Positions 35,293-45,175 are shown, counted from the stretch's first letter. The stretch is 64,000 nucleotides of DNA from Lachnospira pectinoschiza (GCF_020564355.1 NZ_JAJCRR010000001.1:62001-126000), one strand, 5' to 3'. Program-made: numbers and translations. The notes: a model not told the origin generated them from the letters alone.

Positions 35293-35961
35293 TTACTGCA
35301 TTTCAATTTCCTTGTCGCGGCTTTTTTTTAAAAGGCGGCTGTAGTCGGTGGCGTACACGAGGGTGTACATCACTGCCATTAAAATTGAAGCGCCGATAAC
35401 ATCTGTAATAGAGTGCTGTTTTAAAAGCACAGTTGACATGCAGATGGATGCACAAAGAATCAATGAAGCAATGTCAAATGTCTTATGCTTTTGAAACCAT
35501 TCGTTCCGGTGCAGTGCGATGTGGACGGCAAGGGAGTTGTATACGTGGATACTTGGGAATACATTGGTCGGTGTATCACTGGTATAAATCGCATTCAGCA
35601 GCATGCCGAAAAAGTTGTCCGGTACGTCATCCGGGCGCAGTGTCAGACCGCTCGGATAAATCATGCAAATCAGTAAGGATACGGACATGCCGATTGTCAG
35701 ACATAATGCGAAACGCAAAAATTCCGTATCGGATGCTTTAAACAGCATATAAATACAGGCACCGATGACATAGATAAACCACAGCATATACGGAATGATA
35801 AAATACACACAAAATGGAATTATGTCATCAATGGCATTGTTGATAATGTGCAGGTTCGGTGTTTCCATGGTAATCTTTTTTTCAAGGTAGAAAAACCACG
35901 GCAGGTATATAAAGATATAACAGCCGAAACACAGCCGCCAGTTTTTTTTCAAAAAATTCAT
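35293..35961 (-). CDS. PAP2-family membrane phosphatase
   Basis: An integral membrane lipid-phosphate phosphatase or phosphotransferase with about six helices. The three PAP2 motifs are recognisable: TLRPDDV (motif 1 end), FPSIHVYNS (PSxH) and STVLLKQHSITDVIG, with the catalytic His and Asp but Thr in place of the usual Arg after Ser. ATG 35961 (MNFLKKNWRLC) is used with SD AATGAGGATT; upstream in-frame starts have none. 222 residues. Likely role in undecaprenyl or phosphatidyl phosphate turnover. Confidence 0.8.
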   Translation of the reverse strand: MNFLKKNWRLCFGCYIFIYLPWFFYLEKKITMETPNLHIINNAIDDIIPFCVYFIIPYMLWFIYVIGACIYMLFKASDTEFLRFALCLTIGMSVSLLICMIYPSGLTLRPDDVPDNFFGMLLNAIYTSDTPTNVFPSIHVYNSLAVHIALHRNEWFQKHKTFDIASLILCASICMSTVLLKQHSITDVIGASILMAVMYTLVYATDYSRLLKKSRDKEIEMQ

Positions 35962-36343
35962 AAGAATCCTCATTTCTGCGCACAAATCCTGCCATATAAA
36001 GAGGAGAGGTTTTTGTGCAGACAAAAAGCACATACCGGATCCTAAAACGGCAGAAAACGAAAACGTGTCAGGTGCGCATTGACACAGAATCGTATTTTAC
36101 TCATCGTGTAGTATTATTTTAATCCATAGATTAATAAATTATACCATGTTGCAGGCAGTAAAACAATTGTAAAATACAAATCTTATCAAAACAAGCAGAC
36201 AATTCTAAAAAAAATCTTAACAGAAATCTTTGCACGGGCGATTCACAGATTTGCAAATACCAATTTACAAATGCCATAAATATGTAATATAATAAAGTAC
36301 ATATGCCAGACTGTAAAAAAGCTGGCAGGATTGGAGAAATGAT

Positions 36344-37021
36344 ATGTTACAGATTCATCATCTGAAAAAATCCTATAATAAAAAAACAGAAGTACTTTCT
36401 GATATTGATTATACATTTGAAGAAGGAAAGGTGTATCCGGTCCTGGGTGGTATCGGTTCCGGCAGGACAACATTGTTTGACTGCCTGTCAGGGGATTTGC
36501 CGGTCGATGCGGGAGAAATTGCAACAAAGGAAAAGACAACCATTTTCCATGCAGCAAAACAGAGCATCCTGCCGATGTACATAACGGCATATGAATATAT
36601 TCATTTTTTGTGTGATTTAAAAAATGTGCCCGTTCCGGCAGACGAATTTCTTGATAAAGTCGGAATGGAAGAAAATGCCAAGGATACGCTGATTTGTGAA
36701 CTGAGTTTTGAAGATAAAAAACGTGTGCAGCTTGCCGCATTTTTAGTGCAGAAGCCCTATGTTATATTATTTGATGAGCCGTTTGACTATTGCAGTGAGA
36801 ATTATATCCGTACCTTTTTGCAGGTATTGCAGACGGTAAAAGAAAACCATATTATATTAATATCCACGGGACTGCTTGAAATTGCCAAACAGATTTCAAA
36901 TGAGATTCTGCTGCTGCATAACGGCAGATTTGAGGTTGTGCCGTCAGAAACCTTACAGGTACAGGAACTGCGCAGAGCGGTACTGGATATTATCGGGGAG
37001 GCAGATCATGGAAATCTTTAA
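36344..37021 (+). CDS. degenerate ABC transporter ATP-binding protein
   Basis: An ABC-type nucleotide-binding domain of 225 aa with altered key residues. Walker A reads GGIGSGRTT (Lys replaced by Arg), the signature reads LSFEDKKRVQLA instead of LSGGQ, and the H-loop region reads ISTGLLE without His. Walker B (YVILFDEPFD) is intact. It may bind ATP weakly or act as a regulatory half. It overlaps by 14 nt with the following membrane protein, its probable partner. A TGCCAG/CTGGCA hairpin precedes its SD. Confidence 0.75.
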   Translation: MLQIHHLKKSYNKKTEVLSDIDYTFEEGKVYPVLGGIGSGRTTLFDCLSGDLPVDAGEIATKEKTTIFHAAKQSILPMYITAYEYIHFLCDLKNVPVPADEFLDKVGMEENAKDTLICELSFEDKKRVQLAAFLVQKPYVILFDEPFDYCSENYIRTFLQVLQTVKENHIILISTGLLEIAKQISNEILLLHNGRFEVVPSETLQVQELRRAVLDIIGEADHGNL

Positions 37022-37826
37022 AAAAATGTTTGCAGAAAAAATTTTGAGTTTTCACGAAGGCACGAACAGAAGTCTGGAAATTCTGACAAAAATGCCGCTG
37101 GTGGGAGAATATATCAGCAATCAGGTGATTCATAAGAGAAATTCAAAGATGCGCATGACCATTGGTGTCATGGCAGTGTTTGTGAGAATGATTGTGCAGT
37201 TTATTAAGAAATATTTATACGTGGCAGTTTTTATTTATTTGCCGTATCTGTTTATGGCACAGTTTAATCCATTAATCCGTGATCACAAAGAATCTGCGGT
37301 ATTGTTTATGTTTTTTATGCTGTCTACGATTTGCGGAAGCCTTGCCAACAATACACTGCTTGCCATGGGTGACAGGGATTATCTGATGGTGCGCGTGGTG
37401 CTGGTAAGTCCATATATGAATTTCCTTGGCAGGCTGGCAGTTAAAATGGTCACAGATTTTGTGTATTTCACGATTATTTTAAATTTATTTGGTGTATCGT
37501 TTGTACACGGCCTGCTGTTAAGCCTTGTGACGATGTGTATCCGTCCGGCAGGTGAGATGATAGCGGTGCTTTGTTTTGACCAGATGCAGTCGATGTATAA
37601 CAATAGAAATGCTTTTAACGGAACGGTGATTGCACTCAGTGTTTTTGTGGCATACGGTATGCCGCTGTTAAAGCGGCAGATCAGTTCAGACTGGCTGTTT
37701 TTCATTCATCCGGTTTTTGTAGTGGCAGCACTGTTTATCGGTGTGTTTTCAGTGTATTATTTATGGGATTATCCATCTTACAGAAAAATTATGCAGGAGG
37801 CGCTGCATATTAAAAGAGAAGTATAA
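37008..37826 (+). CDS. polytopic membrane protein, partner of the ABC ATPase
   Basis: A membrane protein of 272 aa with about six hydrophobic helices after an amphipathic N-terminus (MEIFKKMFAEKILSFHEG). The ATG at 37008 is preceded by GGGGAGG inside the ATPase gene. Neighbourhood and translational overlap suggest it is the permease or membrane platform for the 36344 ATPase. No transporter family recognised. Substrate unknown. Confidence 0.65.
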   Translation: MEIFKKMFAEKILSFHEGTNRSLEILTKMPLVGEYISNQVIHKRNSKMRMTIGVMAVFVRMIVQFIKKYLYVAVFIYLPYLFMAQFNPLIRDHKESAVLFMFFMLSTICGSLANNTLLAMGDRDYLMVRVVLVSPYMNFLGRLAVKMVTDFVYFTIILNLFGVSFVHGLLLSLVTMCIRPAGEMIAVLCFDQMQSMYNNRNAFNGTVIALSVFVAYGMPLLKRQISSDWLFFIHPVFVVAALFIGVFSVYYLWDYPSYRKIMQEALHIKREV

Positions 37827-37919
37827 GAAAGCCCGGACAAGCGGCAGAGATGGCGTGTATATTGTAAAAATTAAGAAATGTAACGGAGTGAATCAGTAAT
37901 TAGGATAGGAGTGGACAGG

Positions 37920-39392
37920 ATGAAAATAAAATTTAGTAAATCACCGGTAATGATGCTGGCAAAGCTTGCACTTGCGGGACTGTTGTGTCTTGTTATTGTG
38001 TTCATTGTTCATTCCAATTATAAGAGCAGGCAGGGAAGTCGGATTGAGTTAAAATCCCGTTATACATTTTCTGTTCGGATAGACAGTGACGGAAATGTAC
38101 TGGATGAAGCGTATAATGAAGGTGAGAAAAGCGAATATCAGGAATTTGAAACGCCGCAGTTAAGTAAAATGGCAGACATCTGGCTGACACAGTTTACGGG
38201 ACAGTTTACCCAGAAGTATCTGCCGTGGTCAAAGGCACTGCGAAAGGTTTCATGTAAGGATTCCAAAGTGCTTGACCGTGAAACCGGCACGGTGCTTATC
38301 AGCTTTTCGGCAGTTTTAAAGGATAGTACGTCGGAGTATTTCCAGTCGTGGGACGGTGTGCTTGACAACGGCAGAATGGAATTTGAATGGGTTGTGACAT
38401 TTGCACTGGACAACCACTATGACGGTACGGCAACGATTTATGTGGAGAATATTGTGACACCGGAAGAATACGGTATTTCACAGTATAATGAAAGCTTAAA
38501 AGACAGCGTAACCGGCGGCTCGGAATCGGCAACGGCGGCTTCTTCCAATACGCTTACAAAGTATGAAATTAAAGAAAATACGTTACAGATTACATATGAC
38601 GGTGGTGCAAAATATGTCAATGTTCCGGTAGACTGTACGAATCTGCCGCTTGTGGAAAATTCATCCACACAGCTTATGGATGGAAGCTGGCAGTTAGACA
38701 CGAATAAAGCAGCGTTTCTTTACGGCGGCAAAAATGCAGAAAACGGTAGGGTACCCCTGACGTTGTTGTTTTCCAATGATAAAGGCAGTAACTGGGTTAC
38801 GAGTGAAATTGATACGATTTATGATGCCAATTATTACTATGTAAAGTTTTTTGATGAAATGACAGGCGTAATCGTTATCGGTTACGGTAAGAATGGCAGT
38901 CAGCAGGCATCGCGTATTTATACAACAACAAACGGCGGTGAAAGCTGGATAATGATAGGCAGCGGACCGGCATTAAATGTATTAAAGGGCGTGGTCTTTG
39001 CAGATGCAGATACAGGATTTTTCTGCTATAACTATGTAGATGGCATGGACAGTAACCTGTATATGACAAAAGACCTCGGAAAGACGTTTTCAAAAGTGAC
39101 ACTGGACCCGCAGGAGTTAGACAGCACGGCGGCAAATGCGCAGACAACGGAAAGTGACAGCACGCAGCAGGAAACAAAAGCCGAGGAAGAAACAACGGCA
39201 TCAAAGCTTTCGTGGAGTGACGTTTATAAAGAGGCACTGGTGCCGGTGGTAGATGATCAGGGCATGATTACCGTTTATCTGACACAGGGCAGCAACGGTG
39301 TGTATAACAGTGGTAAAACAGCGGCGAAATATCAGTCATCGGACGGCGGTGAAACATGGAAATATATCGGGCAACTGGAAATTACCTCTTGA
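37920..39392 (+). CDS. membrane-anchored Asp-box (BNR) repeat protein
   Basis: An N-terminal transmembrane anchor (about 12-36: VMMLAKLALAGLLCLVIVFIVH) is followed by a large extracellular part. At least four Asp-box motifs (S/T-x-D-x-G-x-T/S-W) are seen: SNDKGSNW, TTNGGESW, TKDLGKTF and SSDGGETW, typical of sialidase-like or YCF48-like beta-propellers. A Thr/Glu-rich linker (ESDSTQQETKAEEETTAS) interrupts the last part. ATG 37920 follows AGGAG. It is 93 nt after the ABC membrane protein and may belong to the same unit. Function unknown. Confidence 0.65.
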   Translation: MKIKFSKSPVMMLAKLALAGLLCLVIVFIVHSNYKSRQGSRIELKSRYTFSVRIDSDGNVLDEAYNEGEKSEYQEFETPQLSKMADIWLTQFTGQFTQKYLPWSKALRKVSCKDSKVLDRETGTVLISFSAVLKDSTSEYFQSWDGVLDNGRMEFEWVVTFALDNHYDGTATIYVENIVTPEEYGISQYNESLKDSVTGGSESATAASSNTLTKYEIKENTLQITYDGGAKYVNVPVDCTNLPLVENSSTQLMDGSWQLDTNKAAFLYGGKNAENGRVPLTLLFSNDKGSNWVTSEIDTIYDANYYYVKFFDEMTGVIVIGYGKNGSQQASRIYTTTNGGESWIMIGSGPALNVLKGVVFADADTGFFCYNYVDGMDSNLYMTKDLGKTFSKVTLDPQELDSTAANAQTTESDSTQQETKAEEETTASKLSWSDVYKEALVPVVDDQGMITVYLTQGSNGVYNSGKTAAKYQSSDGGETWKYIGQLEITS

Positions 39393-39430
39393 AATAAAGG
39401 TTATAGTGTGATAAAATTTATTAAATTTGA

Positions 39431-39460
39431 GAAAAAAAGACATTTTTGTGTCTTTTTTTT
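39431..39460 (+). terminator. terminator before carA
   Basis: AAAAAAAGACA / TGTCTTTTTTTTT hairpin between the Asp-box gene and carA. Confidence 0.75.
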
Positions 39461-39511
39461 TGCGCAAAAGTAGCAAAATTTAATAATACGAAAGGAAATT
39501 AGGTGGCATTC

Positions 39512-40585
39512 ATGAAAGCATTTTTAATTCTTGAAGATGGAACAGTGTTTAATGGAACGAGTATTGGTTCTACCCGCGAAGTAATCAGCGAGATTGTCTT
39601 CAACACATCAATGACAGGATATCTGGAGGTACTGACAGACCCTTCTTATGCAGGACAGGCAGTAACCATGACATATCCTTTAATTGGAAACTATGGCGTA
39701 TGTTATAAAGATATGGAGTCTTTAAAAGCATGGCCGGATGGATATATTGTCCGAGAACTTTCCAGAATGCCGAGTAACTTCCGATGTGAAGACCCTATCC
39801 AGAAATTCCTTGCAGACAATGATATACCGGGTATCAGTGGAATCGATACCAGAGCGCTGACAAAGATTTTGCGTGAAAAAGGTACAATGAACGGTATGAT
39901 TACGACAAATGAGAATTATAATCTTGATGAAGTTCTGCCAAAGATTAAGGCATACTCTGTAAAGGGCGTCGTTGATAAAGTAACATGTAAAGAAAAGAAA
40001 GTCCTGCCGGGCAAGGGATATAAGGTTGCGCTGATGGATTTTGGTGCAAAGAACAATATCGCAAAGTCCTTAAATTCAAGAGGCTGCGAAGTTACAATTT
40101 ATCCGGCACGTACAACGGCAGAGGAAATCTTAAGCACGAATCCGGATGGAATCATGCTTTCTAACGGCCCTGGCGATCCAAAGGAATGTGAATTTGAAAT
40201 TGCGGAAATTAAAAAACTCTATGACAGCAATGTCCCGATTTTTGCAATCTGTCTGGGACATCAGCTGATGGCACTTGCAACAGGTGCAGATACGCATAAA
40301 TTAAAATACGGACACAGAGGTGCAAATCATCCGGTAAAGGATTTACAGACAGGAAAGGTTTACATTTCTTCACAGAATCACGGTTATGTCGTAGATGAAA
40401 CGACACTTAATCCGGCAGTCGCAAAACCGGCTTTTGAAAATGTCAACGATAAGACCAATGAAGGTCTTGAATATATCGGAAAGAATATTTTTACTGTACA
40501 GTTCCATCCGGAAGCATGTGCAGGACCACAGGATACAGCGTATCTTTTTGACAGATTTATTGAGATGATGAAGAAGGAGGACTAA
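39512..40585 (+). CDS. carA: carbamoyl-phosphate synthase small subunit
   Basis: The glutamine amidotransferase subunit that feeds ammonia to CarB for pyrimidine and arginine synthesis. The N-terminal small-subunit domain (KAFLILEDGTVFNGTS, SMTGYLEVLTDPSYAGQ) is followed by the class I GATase domain with nucleophile Cys in FAICLGHQLMALA and His/Glu in VQFHPEACAGP. ATG 39512 is favoured (AGGTGG 5 nt upstream) over GTG 39503. 357 residues. It is 3 nt from carB. Confidence 0.95.
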   Translation: MKAFLILEDGTVFNGTSIGSTREVISEIVFNTSMTGYLEVLTDPSYAGQAVTMTYPLIGNYGVCYKDMESLKAWPDGYIVRELSRMPSNFRCEDPIQKFLADNDIPGISGIDTRALTKILREKGTMNGMITTNENYNLDEVLPKIKAYSVKGVVDKVTCKEKKVLPGKGYKVALMDFGAKNNIAKSLNSRGCEVTIYPARTTAEEILSTNPDGIMLSNGPGDPKECEFEIAEIKKLYDSNVPIFAICLGHQLMALATGADTHKLKYGHRGANHPVKDLQTGKVYISSQNHGYVVDETTLNPAVAKPAFENVNDKTNEGLEYIGKNIFTVQFHPEACAGPQDTAYLFDRFIEMMKKED

Positions 40586-40588
40586 AAA

Positions 40589-43500
40589 ATGCCAAAGAAT
40601 CCGAATATTAAAAAAGTATTGGTAATTGGTTCAGGACCGATTATTATTGGACAGGCAGCTGAATTTGACTACGCAGGTACACAGGCTTGCCGTTCTTTAA
40701 AAGAGGAAGGAATCGAGGTTGTTTTAGTAAACTCCAATCCGGCAACCATTATGACAGACAAGGATATTGCTGATGAAGTTTATATCGAACCACTGACTGT
40801 TAAAGCGTTAGAGCAGATTATTTTAAAGGAAAAGCCGGACAGCATTCTTCCGACACTGGGCGGACAGGCAGGATTAAATCTTGCCATGGAAATTGCTGAA
40901 ACGGACTTTTTGGAAGAACACAATGTGAAGTTAATCGGTACAACAGCGCTGACAATTAAGAAAGCGGAAGATCGTTTAATGTTTAAGGAAACCATGGAAA
41001 AAATCGGTGAACCTTGTGCGGCTTCCTTAGTTGTTAATAATGTAGAAGACGGTGAAGCATTTGCAGCTAAAATCGGTTATCCGGTTGTACTGCGTCCGGC
41101 ATATACACTGGGCGGCAGCGGCGGCGGTATCGCACACAACGTTATGGAATTAAGGGAAATCCTTGAAAACGGTTTAAGACTTTCACGTGTCGGTGAAGTT
41201 TTAGTAGAACGCTGCATCGCAGGCTGGAAGGAAATCGAATACGAAGTAATGCGCGATGGTAACGGCAACTGCATTACTGTATGTAACATGGAAAATATTG
41301 ACCCTGTCGGCGTGCATACCGGTGATAGTATCGTAGTTGCACCGTCACAGACACTTTCCGACAAAGAATATCAGATGCTTCGTACATCTGCTTTAAATAT
41401 TATTGACGAACTGGGTATTACAGGCGGCTGTAACGTACAGTATGCCTTAAATCCGGATAGCTTTGAATACTGTGTAATCGAAGTAAATCCGCGTGTAAGC
41501 CGTTCTTCAGCACTGGCTTCCAAGGCAACCGGTTATCCGATTGCAAAGGTAGCAGCTAAGATTGCATTAGGCTACACACTGGATGAAATTAAGAATGCCA
41601 TTACAGGAAAGACTTATGCAAGCTTTGAGCCGGCACTGGATTACTGTGTTGTAAAGATGCCGCGTCTTCCGTTTGATAAATTTATCTCTGCAAAGAGAAC
41701 ACTGACAACTCAGATGAAGGCAACCGGTGAAGTTATGAGTATTGCCAATAACTTTGAAGGCGGTCTGATGAAGGCAATCCGTTCTCTGGAGCAGCACGTT
41801 GACAGCCTGATGTCGTATGACTTTACAAAGCTGACAGACGAAGAACTTTTAGAAGAGCTGGCTGTTGTTGATGACAGAAGAATCTGGAAGATTGCAGAAG
41901 GTTTAAGAAGACATATTCCGGCAGCCAAGATGCATGAGATTTCAAAGATTGACTTATGGTTTATTGATAAATTACAGATTATTGTCGATATGGAAAATGC
42001 TTTAAAGAGAGGTCCTTTAACAAAAGAACTGCTCACAGAAGCAAAGAGAATCGAATTCCCGGATAACGTTATCGGTGAACTGACAGGAAAGACAGAAGCA
42101 GAGGTTAAGGCACTGCGTGACGAATATGGAATTCATGCGGCATTTAAGATGGTTGATACCTGTGCGGCAGAATTTGCGGCAGAAACACCGTATTATTATT
42201 CAGTATTCGGCAGTGAAAATGAAGCGGTTGAAACAAAGGATAAGAAGAAGGTACTCGTATTAGGCTCTGGTCCAATCCGTATCGGTCAGGGTATTGAATT
42301 TGACTTCTGTTCTGTGCACTGTACATGGTCTTTCAAGAAGGAAGGCTATGAAACGATTATTGTAAACAACAACCCTGAAACAGTTTCAACGGACTTTGAT
42401 ATTGCCGATAAGCTGTATTTTGAACCGCTGACACCGGAAGATGTCCAAAATATTGTTGATTTTGAAAAGCCGGACGGCGCTGTTGTGCAGTTTGGCGGTC
42501 AGACAGCAATTAAGCTGACAGAAAGCCTGATGAAGATGGGTGTGCCGATTTTCGGTACAAAGGCTGAAGATGTCGATGCTGCGGAAGACAGAGAGTTATT
42601 CGACGAAATCTTAGAGCAGTGCGGTATTCCAAGAGCCAAGGGTCAGACCGTATTTACCGTAGAAGAAGCATTAAAGGCAGCCAATGAATTAGGCTATCCG
42701 GTACTTGTAAGACCTTCTTACGTGCTCGGCGGGCAGGGCATGCAGATTGCCGTATCCGATGAAGACGTTGTTGAATTTATGAATATCATCAACAGAATTA
42801 AGCAGGATCACCCGATTCTTGTTGATAAGTACCTTATGGGTAAGGAAATTGAAGTTGATGCGGTATGCGATGGTGAAAATATCCTGATTCCGGGTATTAT
42901 GGAACATATCGAAAGAGCCGGTATTCACTCAGGTGACAGTATTTCCGTATATCCGGCGAAGTCACTGACACCTAGAATTACGGATATGATTGTTGATTAT
43001 ACAGAAAAGCTGGCACGTTCCCTGCATGTAAAGGGTATGATTAACATTCAGTTTATCGTATACAATGATCAGGTTTATGTCATTGAAGTCAATCCGCGTT
43101 CAAGCCGTACTGTACCGTATATCAGCAAGGTAACCGGTATTCCGATTGTACAGCTTGCAACAAAGGTTATTACAGGAAGTAAAATTACAGATTTAGGATA
43201 TGAGCCGGGCTTACAGAAGAAGTCAGATTACTATGCAATCAAGATGCCGGTATTCTCCTTTGAAAAAATCAGAGGCGCAGATATCAGCCTCGGACCGGAA
43301 ATGAAGTCTACAGGTGAGTGCCTTGGTATTTCAAAAGACTTTGATGAAGCATTGTATAAGGCATTCCAGGGTGCAGGAATCAATCTTCCGAAGCATAAGC
43401 AGATTATCATGACACTTTGCGATGCAGATAAGGAAGATGGTGTGGATATTGCACAACGTTTTGAAAAGCTGGGCTATAAGATTTACGCTTCCCGCGGTAC

Positions 43501-43801
43501 AGCCAAAGTATTAAAGGAGCATGGTGTCAATGCAATTCAGGTCAACAAGATTGGTCAGGAAGCACCGACACTCTTAGATTTAATCTTAGAGCATAAGATT
43601 GACCTTGTGATCGATACACCGGAAAATGGTATCGAAAGAGCTGGCGACGGTTTCTTAATCAGACGTTATGCGATTGAAACAGGTGTACACTGCCTGACAA
43701 GCCTTGATACAGCGCACGCGCTGATTTCAAGCTTAGAGCATGCGTTTAACAATAAAGACCTTACAATTGTCGATATTGCAACGATTGATAACAGAAAGTA
43801 A
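40589..43801 (+). CDS. carB: carbamoyl-phosphate synthase large subunit
   Basis: The 1070-residue catalytic subunit with two homologous ATP-grasp halves. The first (VIGSGPIIIGQAAEFDYAGT, RPAYTLGGSGGGIA, VEVNPR-type VIEVNPRVSRSSALA) forms carboxyphosphate. The second (LGSGPIRIGQGIEFDFCSVH, RPSYVLGGQGM, VIEVNPRSSRTVPYI) phosphorylates carbamate. A C-terminal allosteric MGS-like domain covers roughly the last 140 residues. SD AAGGAGG overlaps the end of carA. The stop codon begins an 18-nt sequence repeated at 45151. Confidence 0.97.
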   Translation: MPKNPNIKKVLVIGSGPIIIGQAAEFDYAGTQACRSLKEEGIEVVLVNSNPATIMTDKDIADEVYIEPLTVKALEQIILKEKPDSILPTLGGQAGLNLAMEIAETDFLEEHNVKLIGTTALTIKKAEDRLMFKETMEKIGEPCAASLVVNNVEDGEAFAAKIGYPVVLRPAYTLGGSGGGIAHNVMELREILENGLRLSRVGEVLVERCIAGWKEIEYEVMRDGNGNCITVCNMENIDPVGVHTGDSIVVAPSQTLSDKEYQMLRTSALNIIDELGITGGCNVQYALNPDSFEYCVIEVNPRVSRSSALASKATGYPIAKVAAKIALGYTLDEIKNAITGKTYASFEPALDYCVVKMPRLPFDKFISAKRTLTTQMKATGEVMSIANNFEGGLMKAIRSLEQHVDSLMSYDFTKLTDEELLEELAVVDDRRIWKIAEGLRRHIPAAKMHEISKIDLWFIDKLQIIVDMENALKRGPLTKELLTEAKRIEFPDNVIGELTGKTEAEVKALRDEYGIHAAFKMVDTCAAEFAAETPYYYSVFGSENEAVETKDKKKVLVLGSGPIRIGQGIEFDFCSVHCTWSFKKEGYETIIVNNNPETVSTDFDIADKLYFEPLTPEDVQNIVDFEKPDGAVVQFGGQTAIKLTESLMKMGVPIFGTKAEDVDAAEDRELFDEILEQCGIPRAKGQTVFTVEEALKAANELGYPVLVRPSYVLGGQGMQIAVSDEDVVEFMNIINRIKQDHPILVDKYLMGKEIEVDAVCDGENILIPGIMEHIERAGIHSGDSISVYPAKSLTPRITDMIVDYTEKLARSLHVKGMINIQFIVYNDQVYVIEVNPRSSRTVPYISKVTGIPIVQLATKVITGSKITDLGYEPGLQKKSDYYAIKMPVFSFEKIRGADISLGPEMKSTGECLGISKDFDEALYKAFQGAGINLPKHKQIIMTLCDADKEDGVDIAQRFEKLGYKIYASRGTAKVLKEHGVNAIQVNKIGQEAPTLLDLILEHKIDLVIDTPENGIERAGDGFLIRRYAIETGVHCLTSLDTAHALISSLEHAFNNKDLTIVDIATIDNRK

Positions 43802-43816
43802 GATACCAGGGGATAA
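43799..43816 (+). repeat. TAAGATACCAGGGGATAA repeat, copy 1
   Basis: 18 nt identical to 45151-45168, in both places starting with the stop codon of the preceding gene. Confidence 0.8.
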
Positions 43817-44003
43817 AGGTCTTTCGCCCACATGAGCTTGCTCATAAGTGGGTGAAAAACCTTGAGACCCGCCCTCATATGAGCATAAAAGTGGGACGAC
43901 AGTCCCACGATATGCGAATATGGAGGTGGATTGTGGGAGTGCGCAGCACGGAACAATCCGCAGGTATCGTAAGTTTGAGGGCAGTTGTCCCAACATCATA
44001 AAA
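43817..44003. repeat. palindrome-rich intergenic repeat, second family, copy D
   Basis: Contains a long hairpin AAGGT...ACCTT with inner CCCAC/GTGGG and ATGAG/CTCAT (about 43817-43864). A second hairpin is built on CCTCATAT/ATATGGAGG with inner GCATA/TATGC and GTGGGAC/GTCCCAC (about 43875-43927). A third is GGATTGT/ACAATCC. The segment 43939-44000 shares GTGCGCAGCACGGA...CAACATCA with copy E at 19961. No gene seen in it. Confidence 0.6.
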
Positions 44004-44008
44004 AAAAT

Positions 44009-44055
44009 ACCCGGCAGAGGAGATTTTAAAAATTTCTTTTGCCGGGTGTTTTTAT
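44009..44055 (+). terminator. terminator after carB and repeat
   Basis: ACCCGGCA (44009-44016) / TGCCGGGT (44040-44047) stem followed by GTTTTTATTT. Confidence 0.8.
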
Positions 44056-44193
44056 TTGCGCAGGATATACGTACAAGCAGTCATATGCGTGAAACAGCGT
44101 TGCATTTTCAAGGTGAATATGATACAATTTAAACAGTATTTTGTTCCTGTACAGATACAGGAAACGACATTTTGCAGGGAAGGAACAAGGACA

Positions 44194-45153
44194 ATGGATG
44201 CAAGACGGGCACAGGATATATTAAGACATATTATTAATGATGAAGATTACGGCGCAGCGATGTTAGATAAGATTTCAGTTACTGAAAGCATTGAAGTGCT
44301 GACCAAGATGCTGCCGGATTGTGTGGAAACGGCACAGAATGATAACAATATCAATGATGCGGGATTTTTCAGCCAGATGATTCATAACTACTATCCGCTG
44401 ATACTGGATAAAATTAAGAATGCAGAGCATTTATGGGTGGTTTACAGTGACAACACCGGCTATCCGTACATGATTGACGGTGATTTGTTCGTATTATATG
44501 ATTATGCAAATCATGCAGAGTTTGAAAAGAAGCTGAATACAGCAGGGTATCAGGTGGCACTGGAAAGTGTGACACCGACAGATTTCAGAAATGAAGTGGC
44601 GCATATGTACCGCAACGGCTATGAAAAAATCCGCTTTACAGATGGAAAGGGCGAACCGTTTGTTGTTGCCAAGGAAGATTTATACAGCTTTGAGGATTTC
44701 TTCAATGAAGAATACATGACCAATCCGGGGCTGCAGCGTGCAATGATTGAATTTTTCCAGGAATTCCGTAAAAATACGGCAGCAGATGCAGGGCGTGAGG
44801 AGATTTTAAAGAAGCGTGAAGATGCGATGATCCGCACAATGGTACACGCAGAATATATGGTGCCTTGTATCAAAGAGGAAACAGAAGACATGGTTGAGAT
44901 TTCACATCCGTTTATTGATTTGACAGACCGGATTCAGGATAAGGAAGAAGGCGAGCGTGTGATTGCCATTCCTGCATTCACGGACGGTTTTGAAATGGAT
45001 AAGTGCTACGAAGGACATCATGAGAATATGCTTTATCAGTATGACGAACTGGTAAATCTCGTGGAAGAACTCGGCGCATCCGGTGTTATCATCAACTGTC
45101 TGGGTATCAGCTACTATATGAAGCTGGAACTGATGCACAAAATTAATATGTAA
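44194..45153 (+). CDS. hypothetical protein, SseB-like C-terminal region
   Basis: A cytosolic acidic protein of 319 aa beginning MDARRAQDILRHIINDEDYG. The N-terminal half contains WVVYSDNTGYPYMIDGDLFVLYDYANHAEF. The C-terminal ~80 residues (VIAIPAFTDGFEMDKCYEG, ASGVIINCLGISYYM) resemble the SseB domain found in enhanced-serine-sensitivity proteins. ATG 44194 is used after GGAACAAGG; the frame extends to 44056 without family sense. Function unknown. Confidence 0.65.
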   Translation: MDARRAQDILRHIINDEDYGAAMLDKISVTESIEVLTKMLPDCVETAQNDNNINDAGFFSQMIHNYYPLILDKIKNAEHLWVVYSDNTGYPYMIDGDLFVLYDYANHAEFEKKLNTAGYQVALESVTPTDFRNEVAHMYRNGYEKIRFTDGKGEPFVVAKEDLYSFEDFFNEEYMTNPGLQRAMIEFFQEFRKNTAADAGREEILKKREDAMIRTMVHAEYMVPCIKEETEDMVEISHPFIDLTDRIQDKEEGERVIAIPAFTDGFEMDKCYEGHHENMLYQYDELVNLVEELGASGVIINCLGISYYMKLELMHKINM

Positions 45154-45168
45154 GATACCAGGGGATAA
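45151..45168 (+). repeat. TAAGATACCAGGGGATAA repeat, copy 2
   Basis: Identical to 43799-43816 and again begins with a stop codon. Confidence 0.8.
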
Positions 45169-45175
45169 GAAAGCT

